Positions 34,241 through 43,345 of a DNA stretch of 64,000 bases are shown one piece after another. Source of the stretch: Mycolicibacterium sp. P9-64 (GTDB lineage: Bacteria; Actinomycetota; Actinomycetes; Mycobacteriales; Mycobacteriaceae); NCBI RefSeq assembly GCF_008329605.1, contig NZ_NPKO01000001.1, positions 372,001-436,000 on the forward strand, read 5' to 3'. The stretch's first letter is position 1; every line of letters begins with the position of its first letter. Position numbers and translations under genes: made by a program. The notes under the pieces were generated by a model. The model was not told where the DNA came from. It searched no databases and was given only the letters and a program-made list of their open reading frames with translations.

Positions 34241-35244
34241 ATGCTGGCCGCGTTCTATGACCGGCAAGGCGCGGCAGCCGACGTGCTCCGCGTCGGCGAG
34301 TTACCCGATCCGCGCCCGGCGGCCGGGGAGGTGCGTATCCGGCTGACGGTTTCCGGAATCAATCCCGGCGACACGAAGAAGCGGTCGGGGTGGCTGGGTA
34401 ACCGGATGTCGTTTTCGCGCGTCGTGCCACACAGTGACGGCGCTGGTGTGGTCGACGCGGTGGGGTCCGGTGTCGACGAGGCGCGTATCGGCCAGCGGGT
34501 ATGGGTTTACGGGGCTCAGTCGTACCGTCCGTTCGGAACCGCCGCTCAGCTGACCGTCGTGCCTAGCCGTCAAGCGGTGGCGCTGCCGGATTCCGTATCA
34601 GACGACCTCGGCGCCTGCCTGGGCATTCCGGGGATCACCGGACATCGCTGTGTGTTCGGAGATGGGCCGGTCTCAGGGCAGTGGGTGCTCGTGCACGGAG
34701 TGCTCGGCGGTGTTGGCGCGATGGCTGCGCAACTTGCGCGGTGGGGTGGCGCGTCGGTGATCGGCACTGTTCGCAGCGCGGAGGACATTGCCGAGGTGGA
34801 CGCAGCGCTGTTCGATTCGGTTGTTGCGCTGTCTACTTCGCACCCGGCACGGCTACTTCGCACCCGGCACGGGCGATTCTCGATGTTGCGACGGGAGGTG
34901 TGGATCGCATCGTTGAGGTGTCGCTGTCCGACAACGTCGAGGTCGATACCGCGGTAGTGGCCAACGGTGCTGTCATCGCCGCCTTCGGCAGCCGTTCCGA
35001 TTTCCCCTCCATACCGTTTTGGCCGTTGCTGTTCGCCAATGTGACGCTTCGCCTGTTGGGTAGCGACGACTTTCCTCGGTCGGCGAAAGAACTTGCTGCG
35101 CAACAGATCACATCTGCTGCCGCGTCGGGCGCGCTGCGTGTTCAGGTGGCTGGGCATTATGCGCTCGAGAACATCGCTGCCGCGCACGATCGCGTCGACG
35201 AGGGTGTGCGCGGACGAGTTCTGCTCACCGTCCCTACGGACTGA
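34241..35244 (+). pseudogene. Medium-chain (quinone-oxidoreductase-like) dehydrogenase broken by a 20-bp tandem duplication
   Basis: The first 200 codons encode a zinc-less MDR reductase: MLAAFYDRQGAAADVLRVGELPDP, GINPGDTKKRSGW, PHSDGAGVV and coenzyme motif VHGVLGGVGAMAAQLA. The frame breaks at a perfect tandem duplication of 20 bp (34833-34872). Removing one unit joins VVALSTSHPAR directly to AILDVATGGVDRIVEVSLSD and restores a single frame to the stop at 35244, about 327 residues, the normal family length. As it stands, a truncated protein with a foreign tail ending near 34957 would be made. Either a very recent mutation, a reversible contingency change or an assembly artefact is possible. 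Confidence 0.88.
34833..34872. repeat. 20-bp perfect tandem duplication
   Basis: Two adjacent identical 20-bp units (34833-34852 and 34853-34872). The unit length is not a multiple of three and causes the frameshift in the surrounding gene. Confidence 0.95.
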
Positions 35245-35270
35245 TTCCGGCCCCTCGACCGCGCGCGGGG

Positions 35271-35834
35271 TTAGGTAGTGACCGCTGCGGCGATGACGAG
35301 GTTGGCCGCCGCATTGATCCGAGCGCTGTCGCCGGTGACGAGACCGTCCTGGCACAGGCCTCGCAGGCCGGACACGATCAGCGAGGCGCGAACCCGAGCC
35401 TCTGGCTTGCGGTATCCCAAACCTTCCAGGGCGCGGGTGATCGGATCGAGCATTAGCGTCACCGCCTGGTCGGCGTAGGGCTGGTAGGTGTCGGGATCGG
35501 TGATCGCCAGGCTCAGCACCTGCAACATCAAGCCGACTGTGCGTCGCTGCGCGCCGCGGGTGATCGCCCGCCACAACGACTGAGCCGCCGCCACGAATTC
35601 TGCTTCGGTGCCGATATCGTCGAACATCCCGCTGACGTCGGGTCGACTGGCGTTCAGTGCCTGCGCCAGCAGCTCGCCGCGATCGCCGAAGTAATACAAC
35701 AGCATCCGCTTGCTCGTTCCCAGCGCGGCCGCCATCGGGGCCAACGACATGTCGGCAACACCGTGCTCCTGCAGGTATTCGATGACCTGTTTCAGCAGCT
35801 CGGCACGTTTGACGGGATCAGCTGTGCGGGGCAT
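35271..35834 (-). CDS. TetR-family regulator
   Basis: A 187-aa regulator with an N-terminal HTH (MSLAPMAAALGTSKRMLLYYFGDRGELL, about residues 29-56) and a helical C-terminal domain. It is divergent from the FAD hydroxylase gene at 35914. Two related palindromes containing CCGATCG lie in the 79-bp spacer. By family behaviour it is the repressor of the hydroxylase, released by substrate or product. Confidence 0.92.
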   Translation of the reverse strand: MPRTADPVKRAELLKQVIEYLQEHGVADMSLAPMAAALGTSKRMLLYYFGDRGELLAQALNASRPDVSGMFDDIGTEAEFVAAAQSLWRAITRGAQRRTVGLMLQVLSLAITDPDTYQPYADQAVTLMLDPITRALEGLGYRKPEARVRASLIVSGLRGLCQDGLVTGDSARINAAANLVIAAAVTT

Positions 35835-35843
35835 CGGTTGAAT

Positions 35844-35857
35844 GTACCGATCGATAC
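35844..35857. promoter_or_regulatory. Probable TetR operator, site 1
   Basis: Near-palindrome GTACCGATCGATAC in the divergent spacer, with one mismatched pair. Confidence 0.65.
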
Positions 35858-35874
35858 GAGTATGGTCAATAAGT

Positions 35875-35888
35875 GTTCCGATCGGTAC
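35875..35888. promoter_or_regulatory. Probable TetR operator, site 2
   Basis: Near-palindrome GTTCCGATCGGTAC, centred 31 bp from site 1 and 26 bp upstream of the hydroxylase start. Confidence 0.65.
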
Positions 35889-35913
35889 GGTAATAAAGCG
35901 CGGAGGTCAGACC

Positions 35914-37107
35914 ATGAACGGACAGCGACCCATTCGAGTGGCAGTTGTGGGAGCGGGCATCGGCGGACTGACCGCCACCATCGCCCTGCGAGCTCACGGC
36001 GTGGACGCACACGTCTACGAGAAGGCCTCCGAACTGAAAGCGCTGGGCGCCGGAGTGTCGATCGCCCCCAATGGCTCACGCGTTCTGACGCGCCTCGGTC
36101 TCGGTGCGCAACTGCGGGCAGTCGCGGGACCGGTCTCGAAGTACGTGTTCCGCACCTGGCAGGGCGAACCGATCGCCGGTGAGCCGTCGACGTTGTCGTT
36201 CGGAGACTCGGCGCGGACTTGGTTCCTGCACCGCGCCGAGTTTCAAAGCGTTCTGTGCGACGCACTGCCCACCGGTGCGGTGACATTCGGACGTGGTGTC
36301 ACCGGTGCGACCGAAGGTCCTGACGGCGTCACCGTCCAGTTCGCAGACGGCGGCACTGTCGAGGCCGACCTGCTGGTCGCTGCCGACGGTATCCACTCTC
36401 GCCTACAGGGCGTCGTCAGCACGCCGACGGCACCGGTGAGCGAGGGAATCATGGCTTACCGCGGCCTCGTTCCCGCCGATCGGCTCACCGGGCTTGCCCC
36501 AGTGGGCGATCTCGACGTCAGCGGAATGTGGATGGGACCTGAGCGCAGCTTCCTGGTATACCCAGTGTCGGCTGGCCGTCTGCTCAACGTCGTGGCGTTC
36601 GTGCCGACCGACCTCGACGTGCTCGAGTCGTGGACCGCTCCGGGTGACGTTCGCGAACTGGCGGCGTCCTATCAGGGATGGGACCAACCCGTGCTCGACA
36701 TCATCGGCGCAATGGACGAGACCTTCCGCTGGGGTATCTACGACCGCGCGCCGCTTACTCAATGGTCGAGCGAGCGCATCACGCTGCTGGGCGATTCCGC
36801 GCACGCGGTCGTGCCCCATCTCGGTCAGGGCGCCAACCAGGCCATCGAGGACGCCATGACACTCGCTGTGCTGCTCAACGACTGCGGCTCCACTGACGTG
36901 CCGTCTCGATTGAAGATCTACGAGCAGCTTCGGATCGCTCGCGCCCGGCAGGTCCGGGACGGCGCGCGCGAGGCAGGGCGAACCTACCGGTCAACCGACT
37001 TGGCGGCACCTACGCGGGCCGCGCGGATCGACGCCATCTTCGCCGGCATCGCCGTGAACACGTACGACGCCGAACGAGTTGCGAAGGCTGCCTTGACCTC
37101 GGTGTAG
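35914..37107 (+). CDS. FAD-dependent aromatic hydroxylase, salicylate-hydroxylase-like
   Basis: A 397-aa group A flavoprotein monooxygenase. The dinucleotide motif is VVGAGIGGLTATIALRAHG, the DG motif is in LLVAADGIHSRLQ and the GD motif is LLGDSAHAVVPHLGQGANQAIEDA. These three mark NAD(P)H-dependent hydroxylases acting on aromatic or other ring substrates. ATG 35914 follows GGAGG and gives the expected N terminus, although the frame is open further upstream. It is divergent from its probable TetR repressor. No ring-cleavage dioxygenase of a known class follows it directly. Confidence 0.93.
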   Translation: MNGQRPIRVAVVGAGIGGLTATIALRAHGVDAHVYEKASELKALGAGVSIAPNGSRVLTRLGLGAQLRAVAGPVSKYVFRTWQGEPIAGEPSTLSFGDSARTWFLHRAEFQSVLCDALPTGAVTFGRGVTGATEGPDGVTVQFADGGTVEADLLVAADGIHSRLQGVVSTPTAPVSEGIMAYRGLVPADRLTGLAPVGDLDVSGMWMGPERSFLVYPVSAGRLLNVVAFVPTDLDVLESWTAPGDVRELAASYQGWDQPVLDIIGAMDETFRWGIYDRAPLTQWSSERITLLGDSAHAVVPHLGQGANQAIEDAMTLAVLLNDCGSTDVPSRLKIYEQLRIARARQVRDGAREAGRTYRSTDLAAPTRAARIDAIFAGIAVNTYDAERVAKAALTSV

Positions 37108-37397
37108 CCCGAGGCGCTCGCGCTTGGTTGGCCGAATCCGCTCAACCTACGGCGAGTCGGCTCAGCACGGCAAGTGTTGGCACGATAGCCGGTGCCGGAC
37201 CGTGAATCGGTTGTGCGGCAACCAAATCCACGCCGAGAGAAAGAATGTAGCGGCCGATGGACCACGCCCGCCACATCGAGCGCGGTCGATGCGGGGTGCG
37301 GCGTAGGTGGCGCAGTCCGATTATTGAGACTTTTGGACTCCCAATCGGTTCATTCTAAGTAATTCAGAATATCGCTGAGTCGACCTAACGTCGAAGC
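37108..37397. other. Intergenic region upstream of the thiolase
   Basis: 290 bp with no supported gene. The last 80 bp are AT-rich and probably contain the thiolase promoter. Confidence 0.5.
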
Positions 37398-38609
37398 ATG
37401 GACGTCGTCATCTGCAATCCGATCCGTACGCCGGTGGGCCGCATGGGAGGGGCGTTGTCGACCCTGACGGCCGCCGACCTCGCTACGACAACCCTGCGCG
37501 CGCTCGTCGAGCGGACCGGTCTCCGCGCCGGCGACGTCGACGACGTCGTACTCGGCAACGGATACCCCAGTGGGGAATCTCCGGCGATCGGTCGTGTCGC
37601 CGCACTCGACGCGGGACTCGGGACAGCAGTGCCTGGCCTGCAAATCGACCGACGCTGCGGCTCCGGCCTGCAGGCGGTGCTCTACGCCGCGGGCCAGGTG
37701 GCCACCGGCGCCGCGAATGTCGTGGTCGCGGGTGGCGCGGAATCGATGTCCAACGTCGAGCACTACGCGCTCGGGTTGCGCAACGGCGTGCGGCAAGGTG
37801 GCATCGACCTGATGGACCGCCTCGATCGAGCTCGCGAAACCGCAGGCGGTACAGGGCATCCCATACCCGGCGGAATGATCGAAACCGCCGAGAATCTGCG
37901 CCGCGAGTACGGCATCTCACGCGAAGACCAGGACGGGTTGTCCGTACGATCCCACCAGCGCGCGATCGCCGCCCACGACGCGGGCCGGTTCGCCGACGAG
38001 TTGGTGCCGGTCACCGTTCCCGGCAAGCGGGGTAAGCCCGATGTCGTCGTCGACCGCGATGAGCACCCACGCGCCGACGTCACCATCGAGAAGCTGGCCG
38101 GCCTCCGTCCAGTTCGCTCCAAGCTGGACGCGGATGCGACCGTCACGGCAGGTAATGCCAGTGGCCAGAACGACGGTGCGGCAATGTGCGTCGTCGCCAC
38201 GGACGGCGACGCCGAGCGGCTCGGACTGACCCCGATGTTGCGCTTGCGTTCCTGGGCGGTCACGGGATGCGCACCGCAGACCATGGGCATCGGCCCCGTC
38301 AGCGCCACGGCGGCTGCACTGGACCGGGCCGACATCTCCCTCGACGACATCGACCTCATCGAACTCAACGAGGCCTTCGCCGCGCAGGTGCTGGCGGTGC
38401 TGGCCGAGTGGAAGGTCGATCCACTCGACGATCGGTTGAACCCGAACGGATCCGGTATCTCGCTCGGGCACCCGGTTGGGGCCACGGGCGCCCGCATCCT
38501 GGCGACGGCGGCTCACGAGGCGAGGCGTCGCCAAGCGCGTTTCGTGCTGGAGACCATGTGCATCGGTGGCGGTCAAGGGCTCGCCGCGGTGTTCGAGGTG
38601 ATCCGATGA
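37398..38609 (+). CDS. Acetyl-CoA C-acyltransferase (thiolase)
   Basis: A 403-aa thiolase with the nucleophile Cys in DRRCGSGLQAV, the NEAFAAQVLAVL loop, the catalytic His in GHPVGATGAR and the second Cys in CIGGGQGLA. Thiolases cleave 3-ketoacyl-CoA with CoA, the last step of beta-oxidation, or run in reverse. It is a monocistronic-looking gene at the right end of the catabolic island, 76 bp before the second tRNA scar. It can finish the CoA pathway begun by the acyl-CoA dehydrogenase operon. The start is ATG 37398 without a strong ribosome-binding site. Confidence 0.94.
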   Translation: MDVVICNPIRTPVGRMGGALSTLTAADLATTTLRALVERTGLRAGDVDDVVLGNGYPSGESPAIGRVAALDAGLGTAVPGLQIDRRCGSGLQAVLYAAGQVATGAANVVVAGGAESMSNVEHYALGLRNGVRQGGIDLMDRLDRARETAGGTGHPIPGGMIETAENLRREYGISREDQDGLSVRSHQRAIAAHDAGRFADELVPVTVPGKRGKPDVVVDRDEHPRADVTIEKLAGLRPVRSKLDADATVTAGNASGQNDGAAMCVVATDGDAERLGLTPMLRLRSWAVTGCAPQTMGIGPVSATAAALDRADISLDDIDLIELNEAFAAQVLAVLAEWKVDPLDDRLNPNGSGISLGHPVGATGARILATAAHEARRRQARFVLETMCIGGGQGLAAVFEVIR

Positions 38610-38685
38610 GCCGGACGGTGATTCGCCGGCAACGGAGTGACATCCCGTGATCGAACGATTCGAACGAATCCGCCCCGGTCAACGC

Positions 38686-38732
38686 GGAGCCGATGACGGG
38701 AATCGAACCCGCGTATTCAGCTTGGGAAGTCG
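38686..38732 (-). repeat. Truncated 3' half of tRNA-Gly(CCC); probable attachment-site scar (right)
   Basis: Read on the minus strand, this shows the 3' half of the anticodon arm (CTTCCCAAGCTGAA), T-arm GCGGG-TTCGATT-CCCGT and acceptor CATCGGCTCC. The 5' half, D-arm and encoded final A are absent. Its 33-bp core is identical to 7825-7857 and it has the same orientation. This copy keeps a better anticodon loop (TTCCCAA, anticodon CCC) than the left one. It separates catabolic genes from defence-type genes. Confidence 0.85.
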
Positions 38733-38961
38733 ATCCGAGAGGTCTGCAGGCGTATGCAGCGGTTCGTCGCCGACTAGCAAGCTCAGCGATGAAATGGCTC
38801 TGACCACTGGCGTTCGTCAACCAACGACAACAGTTGTCTAGCGGCGTTCGTCCCGTGCTACTGGAGAGTTTCATTGAAGTTGTGACATCCTCGTGACACT
38901 CAATGCTCCTTCAGCTTCGGCGCGGAGTTGAAGCAGACGTGCCCGTCGGACAGGGCGACAA
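38733..38961. other. Spacer right of the att scar
   Basis: No gene is seen. A perfect inverted repeat GACAAC-A-GTTGTC lies at 38826-38838, which could be a protein site in an attachment region or a small hairpin. Confidence 0.55.
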
Positions 38962-41814
38962 CTACACCAGCACTGCCGGTGCGGCCAGGCTGATAGCACT
39001 GGCTGTTTCCGCGATGGAGGCCACCCGATCCTTCACGGCGGCGTGATGGGTGAAGAGCACGATCTGCTGCTCCTCGCCGATCTCTGCGAGCAGATCCAAT
39101 GCGCTTGCCGCGCGCTCGTCGTCGAACGCCATTAGCACGTCGTCGAGCATGATCGGCACGGTCTCCAGGCCGGCGTCGCGACGTTCGTGTTCGACTTCGA
39201 GCACCCCGGCCAAGCTCAGTGCTAGGTATAGCTGGCTGGCTGTGCCTTCAGACAGCGCGGTCGTCTCGTAATCCACGTCGTCGGCGCCGACGACTACCAG
39301 CGACCGATCCGTACTCTCACCCTCAGCGCGCAGCCCGACGAACCGCCCTTGTGTGAGCCGCTTCAGGTACGAGCCAGCTCGCTCCAGCACTGGATTGCGG
39401 TGGGACTCCAGGTAGGTACGCAACTCCTGGGTGAGCAGGTGGTGCATGAGCCGAGTAGTCACACAGTCCTCGACGATGTCGAGCACTTGCGCGGTCGCCT
39501 GGCTCAGCTCCTGCTGAAGTTCGTCGGCGCCAGTCCGTCCCGCGAGCTCGGCAAGGACGTTCTTCGCGAAAATTGCGTCTTCATGGGTCGAGGTGACAGC
39601 GTCATCCGCTTCGCTCAGGGCGTCCTTCGTCGCGTCGAGGTCGACACCGAGCTGCTCGCGATCTCGGCTGGCGAGTTCTTCAGTCAACTCGTCCAACGTG
39701 GCTTCTGGATGTCGCGCTCGCAGCTGACCAGCCGGTCCATCGAGGGCAGCGACAGCCTTGACGTACAGCTTCGTCCGTTCGACCAAGACGTACAGTTCGC
39801 CACGGTCCACGCCGTTCTCGGCTGCCAGTTGGTCGAGGGACTCCTCGAATGTCGAACTCTCCGCGCGCAGCTGAGCGGCGCGCTGCATCGCCTTGGATTG
39901 ATTCTTGCGGTGCACCTCAGCGGCTTTCTGGTTCGACTTGGATCGCTCGTATTCGACCTGGGCCTTATCGAACCAAGCCACAAGCCGGTCGGCCTCCACC
40001 GACTGTCCAAGACGGGCCGCGAGAGCCGCTGCAGCGCCGTCCCACGCCGCCGCTAGAGGGGCATTCTCGACCCGCTCGCGTTCCAGCGTCCGGAGGTTCT
40101 CGGCATCGCTTGCTGCGTCCGACAGCAACCTGGCCCGCTCTCGCCAGCCGGCGACACCGAGCGCAGAAGGTAGCCCAGCCGCATCAGTAGCACCGTCCCA
40201 CGTCGTGCGCCATTGCTTCATTAGCTGCTTGACTTCGGCCAATGACTGCTCGTCCCGGCCCAGAGCACGACGACGCTCATTGACGGTTGCCTTGCCGGCG
40301 GCCATCGTCGCGATCCGCTTGCGCTGAGCGTCGGATAGTTGGCCAGCCTCATCCAACAGATCATCGGCGGCGCTGTCCACGTCACCGACTGACGCCTCGT
40401 ATCGGTCGGCCAGATCGTCCGGACCAGGCCCGATCTCGATTGGGACGGCGGCACCGTCAAGCCATGTGTATCGCACCTGGTGCCAAAGTACGTCGCGACG
40501 CTGCCGGGCAGAAGCCACTCCGGCCGGATCGACTTCCTCCCCGAGCTCGCTCGGCACGCTGTTCGTTTCAACCTCACGTTCAGCAGCCTGCACCTGCGCA
40601 TTGGCTTCGTTAACAGCTTCCTGCGCCTGGTGTAGATCCCCAACGAGCCGGTCATACTCGTCGGCCAAGCTGGTCAGATCCGCCAGCCGATCATCGGCGA
40701 CGGCAATCGACGCGAGGGCGGCTAGCGGCTCATCGAAGTCGTGCAGCCCAAGCCGTCTGAGAAGCTCAGTGAGTTCTCCGCCAACGCCTGCTGCTTGTCC
40801 GCTGAGTTGAGTGGCGCGCAACCTTGAGGTTTCGGCGCCGGCTTTGTCCCTCCCCAACGTGTCGATCGCGGGCTGTTCGGCGAGCAGGTTCTCGTCTACT
40901 GCCAGTCCTGAGCGCTCCTGCTGGGCGATCTCGGCGGTGGTTGTCTCCGTGCGGATTTCGCTGTCGATCTCGTCCAGACGCGCGAAACTTTCAGTCACTG
41001 TCCGCAACTCGTTGGACGAAAGACGCGGACCGCTTGCCTCGACCTGCATCAGCTCATCTCGACGGGCGCGGTACTGCTCCCAGTACGGCCACGAATCAAG
41101 GAGCTGGGTCAATCGGGCGTGCTCAGACTGAAGATGTGCGGCCTCCAGACGGCGTTGCTCAAGGTCCGCCTCGACCTGTGTTCGTCGAGCGGCGGCAGCC
41201 TCAACCGCCTCAGCGGTCGCCATGGTTTCTTTGAGCTTGCCGTCCAACTCGTCACGGCTGTGGTTGGCCCGGACGAGATCTGACGTGGACCTGCGCGGCG
41301 TGTAGAGGGACGCTGCGCGGTCTTCGAGTCGGTTAACCAGCGTGCGCACGTCGGTGCCACTTCGAGCTTCGAACACGATGTAAGCAAGTGTGCCTTGACC
41401 CTCCATCAGTTCCCGGCCCCCAGTGACGAGGCGATGGTGGTCCAGCCCGAACCGCGTCATCACGCTGTTGTGGTCGAGCGCGTGCATCAGAGCTCGACGT
41501 ACCTCGGGGGCGACCGGGTTCGACGTCGCTGCGTCGAGCAGATCGTTCGGCGCATTCTTCGACGTCCGGATCACCTTGACCGTCGAGCCGTTATCCAGCG
41601 TGACAGAGGCCTGAATGCGGATTCTGGGCCTTGGCGCCAGAAAGGCCATCGGCGTCTGCCGCGGGATTCCGCACAACAGGTCTGCGTAGGCGTACAGCAG
41701 GGTGCTCTTGCCGGCCTCGTTCAGGCCATGCACCACGGTCAGGCCGTCGCCGAGTTTGAGCACGGAATCCGACAGTGCGCCGTAGGGCTGCAGATGAATA
41801 GAATTCAGTCGCAT
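38962..41814 (-). CDS. YhaN/SbcC-like SMC-type ATPase
   Basis: A 950-aa ATPase. The N terminus has Walker A GLNEAGKST (residues 30-38) right after a beta-strand start MRLNSIHLQPYG. A long Glu/Gln/Ala-rich coiled-coil region (about 180-780) follows. The C terminus has an ABC signature-like LSEGTASQLYLALSLAG (about 850) and Walker B IMLDDVLMAFDDE (about 885). This is the layout of Rad50/SbcC and especially the Bacillus YhaN branch. It should pair with the nuclease encoded immediately upstream, one base apart (TAA-T-ATG), and process DNA ends. The much longer open frame upstream of 41814 overlaps the nuclease gene and is not used. Placement in an accessory island hints at defence rather than housekeeping repair. 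Confidence 0.9.
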   Translation of the reverse strand: MRLNSIHLQPYGALSDSVLKLGDGLTVVHGLNEAGKSTLLYAYADLLCGIPRQTPMAFLAPRPRIRIQASVTLDNGSTVKVIRTSKNAPNDLLDAATSNPVAPEVRRALMHALDHNSVMTRFGLDHHRLVTGGRELMEGQGTLAYIVFEARSGTDVRTLVNRLEDRAASLYTPRRSTSDLVRANHSRDELDGKLKETMATAEAVEAAAARRTQVEADLEQRRLEAAHLQSEHARLTQLLDSWPYWEQYRARRDELMQVEASGPRLSSNELRTVTESFARLDEIDSEIRTETTTAEIAQQERSGLAVDENLLAEQPAIDTLGRDKAGAETSRLRATQLSGQAAGVGGELTELLRRLGLHDFDEPLAALASIAVADDRLADLTSLADEYDRLVGDLHQAQEAVNEANAQVQAAEREVETNSVPSELGEEVDPAGVASARQRRDVLWHQVRYTWLDGAAVPIEIGPGPDDLADRYEASVGDVDSAADDLLDEAGQLSDAQRKRIATMAAGKATVNERRRALGRDEQSLAEVKQLMKQWRTTWDGATDAAGLPSALGVAGWRERARLLSDAASDAENLRTLERERVENAPLAAAWDGAAAALAARLGQSVEADRLVAWFDKAQVEYERSKSNQKAAEVHRKNQSKAMQRAAQLRAESSTFEESLDQLAAENGVDRGELYVLVERTKLYVKAVAALDGPAGQLRARHPEATLDELTEELASRDREQLGVDLDATKDALSEADDAVTSTHEDAIFAKNVLAELAGRTGADELQQELSQATAQVLDIVEDCVTTRLMHHLLTQELRTYLESHRNPVLERAGSYLKRLTQGRFVGLRAEGESTDRSLVVVGADDVDYETTALSEGTASQLYLALSLAGVLEVEHERRDAGLETVPIMLDDVLMAFDDERAASALDLLAEIGEEQQIVLFTHHAAVKDRVASIAETASAISLAAPAVLV

Positions 41815-41815
41815 A

Positions 41816-43042
41816 TTAAGCCCCCAGGTTCGCGTTAAGGCGTCGACCTGCTCGCTGAACCAGCGACACCAACGTCTCGTCGGCATCGAGATCGATCTCG
41901 GTGTCCCTAGTGAGCCGCCAGAGGCCGAATCTGCGCAGGTCTCCAAGAATCTGGCGAACGGTGTCAGGATCTTCCGCGAGGGCGTGGGCGGCCTTTGTGA
42001 CCTGCGCAGCCAGTTCTGAGTCGAGAGTCGGCGACGAGACGGGGGGCGAAACGTCCAGTACGACCTTGTCGATCGCGCTGCCGCTCCGGACCAGCGATCG
42101 CGCCTCGGCCAGCAGGCGGTCGGGATCAGCAACCAACGCAGCGGCGGCCGGCGTTTGACCATGCAGGCGGAAGCGAACCACCAAAGGCCGGTCGCCTGCC
42201 CGTCCTAGTGCCGTCTGGTACTCGGCGGCCATGGCTTCTATGACGTCCTCGACGTTCGCGCACGCGGCGAGCCCAGGTTCGAGCGTTTCCCAGCGAGCGA
42301 CATCGCACTCGGCAAAGCGCACATGCGCAGGACCATCCGGTTCGATGTCCACTACGAGGGCGCCTTTCGGGCCAGTCTCACGAGGATGGCGGCCTTGTAG
42401 GTTGCCGCTGAACCACACCGGCGTGTATCCCCCGGCCAGCTCACCGCGCTCATGGATGTGACCGAGGGCGAAGTACTCGTACTCGCAGGCGGTCAGATCT
42501 TCGATGGTGCACGGGGCGTACCTGGCGTGTCCTGCGATCCCCTGCACCCCGGTATGCAAAACGCCAACATTCACAAAACCGTCGCGTCGGTGGGGATAGT
42601 GCTGCGCCAGGTTCTCCAGCACGTCGCGAACGGCATACCCCTGGCCGTGAACCACTACCCCTAGGTCCGGAAACTCGACCGACTCGGGCTCGGATGTGCT
42701 CAGCACCCGGACTCCGTCCGGCATCGTCAGGCGTTTCGTGATGCTGCTCTCGGCATCGTGGTTGCCGTACAGCAACGCCACCTCGACGCCGTTGTCGCGC
42801 AACCTGCGCAGGCCGCGGACGAAGTACTCACCCGTCTCGTACGACCGCCAGTCCCCGTCGTAGATGTCACCGGCGATGACGAGGAGGTCGGCCTTTTCGT
42901 CAACGCACAGCTGCAGCAGGTTGTCGTAGGCCCGCCGCGTCGCCGCTCGCAGTTCGGTGGCTAGGCTGGCGTCACAGAGGCGGCCAAGGCCCTGCAGCGG
43001 GCTATCGAGGTGGATGTCGGCAGCATGAATGATTCGAGGCAT
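41816..43042 (-). CDS. YhaO/SbcD-like metallophosphoesterase nuclease
   Basis: A 408-aa Mre11/SbcD-type nuclease with phosphoesterase motifs in order: D9 and H11 in AADIHLD, D59 in AGDIYDG, N94-H95-D96 in GNHDA, the His in VLHTG and GHIHERG. The IHAADIHLDSPLQGL start and length match the YhaO branch rather than E. coli SbcD. It probably forms a Mn-dependent exo/endonuclease complex with the ATPase downstream. The start overlaps the stop of a 40-codon ORF (TGATG), so three genes are translationally coupled. Confidence 0.92.
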   Translation of the reverse strand: MPRIIHAADIHLDSPLQGLGRLCDASLATELRAATRRAYDNLLQLCVDEKADLLVIAGDIYDGDWRSYETGEYFVRGLRRLRDNGVEVALLYGNHDAESSITKRLTMPDGVRVLSTSEPESVEFPDLGVVVHGQGYAVRDVLENLAQHYPHRRDGFVNVGVLHTGVQGIAGHARYAPCTIEDLTACEYEYFALGHIHERGELAGGYTPVWFSGNLQGRHPRETGPKGALVVDIEPDGPAHVRFAECDVARWETLEPGLAACANVEDVIEAMAAEYQTALGRAGDRPLVVRFRLHGQTPAAAALVADPDRLLAEARSLVRSGSAIDKVVLDVSPPVSSPTLDSELAAQVTKAAHALAEDPDTVRQILGDLRRFGLWRLTRDTEIDLDADETLVSLVQRAGRRLNANLGA

Positions 43043-43164
43043 CAGTTCGGCGTCCTAGGTGTACCCACCCGACGTGGCACCTGGTACCCCGAGCGCAGAG
43101 TACGTAGCGCTTCTTCACGGAGCGTCATCGCGACGCCGCGGGGGAGGGTGACCGTGAAGTTCAT
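43042..43164 (-). CDS. Small 40-aa ORF translationally coupled to the nuclease gene
   Basis: MNFTVTLPRGV... ends at a TGA that overlaps the ATG of the nuclease (TGATG). A strong AAAAGGAAA ribosome-binding site lies six bases before its ATG. The nuclease gene itself has no other clear ribosome-binding site, so this ORF is probably translated and sets the level of the nuclease. No known domain is recognised; it may be a real small protein or only a coupling leader. Confidence 0.55.
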   Translation of the reverse strand: MNFTVTLPRGVAMTLREEALRTLRSGYQVPRRVGTPRTPN

Positions 43165-43345
43165 CGTTTCCTTTTGATCATTCGCCCGAAATGTTGTTGG
43201 TTTCGGGTGAGGGCAGGTCAGTTCGTCGTGCACTTAGTACGAAGCGGCTTGACGCGCCCGGTGTAAACACCTCGACTGACGAATGATCTCCATTTGCCGG
43301 TCCGGCCGGTAGCGTGGTCGAGCGTTGGCTCGACGAGGGGAGGTG
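43165..43345. promoter_or_regulatory. Divergent promoter region between the YhaO/YhaN unit and the sigma-like/ATPase operon
   Basis: 181 bp between divergent units, with no gene supported. It must carry promoters for both directions. A GAGGGGAGG sequence near 43335 is a candidate ribosome-binding site for the plus-strand operon. Confidence 0.5.

Noticed and set aside
41815..42162. N-terminal extension of the YhaN-like ATPase
   Set aside because: The upstream 116 codons overlap the nuclease gene in another frame and have no SbcC-like features. ATG 41814 begins the typical MRLNSIHLQPYG strand just before Walker A.
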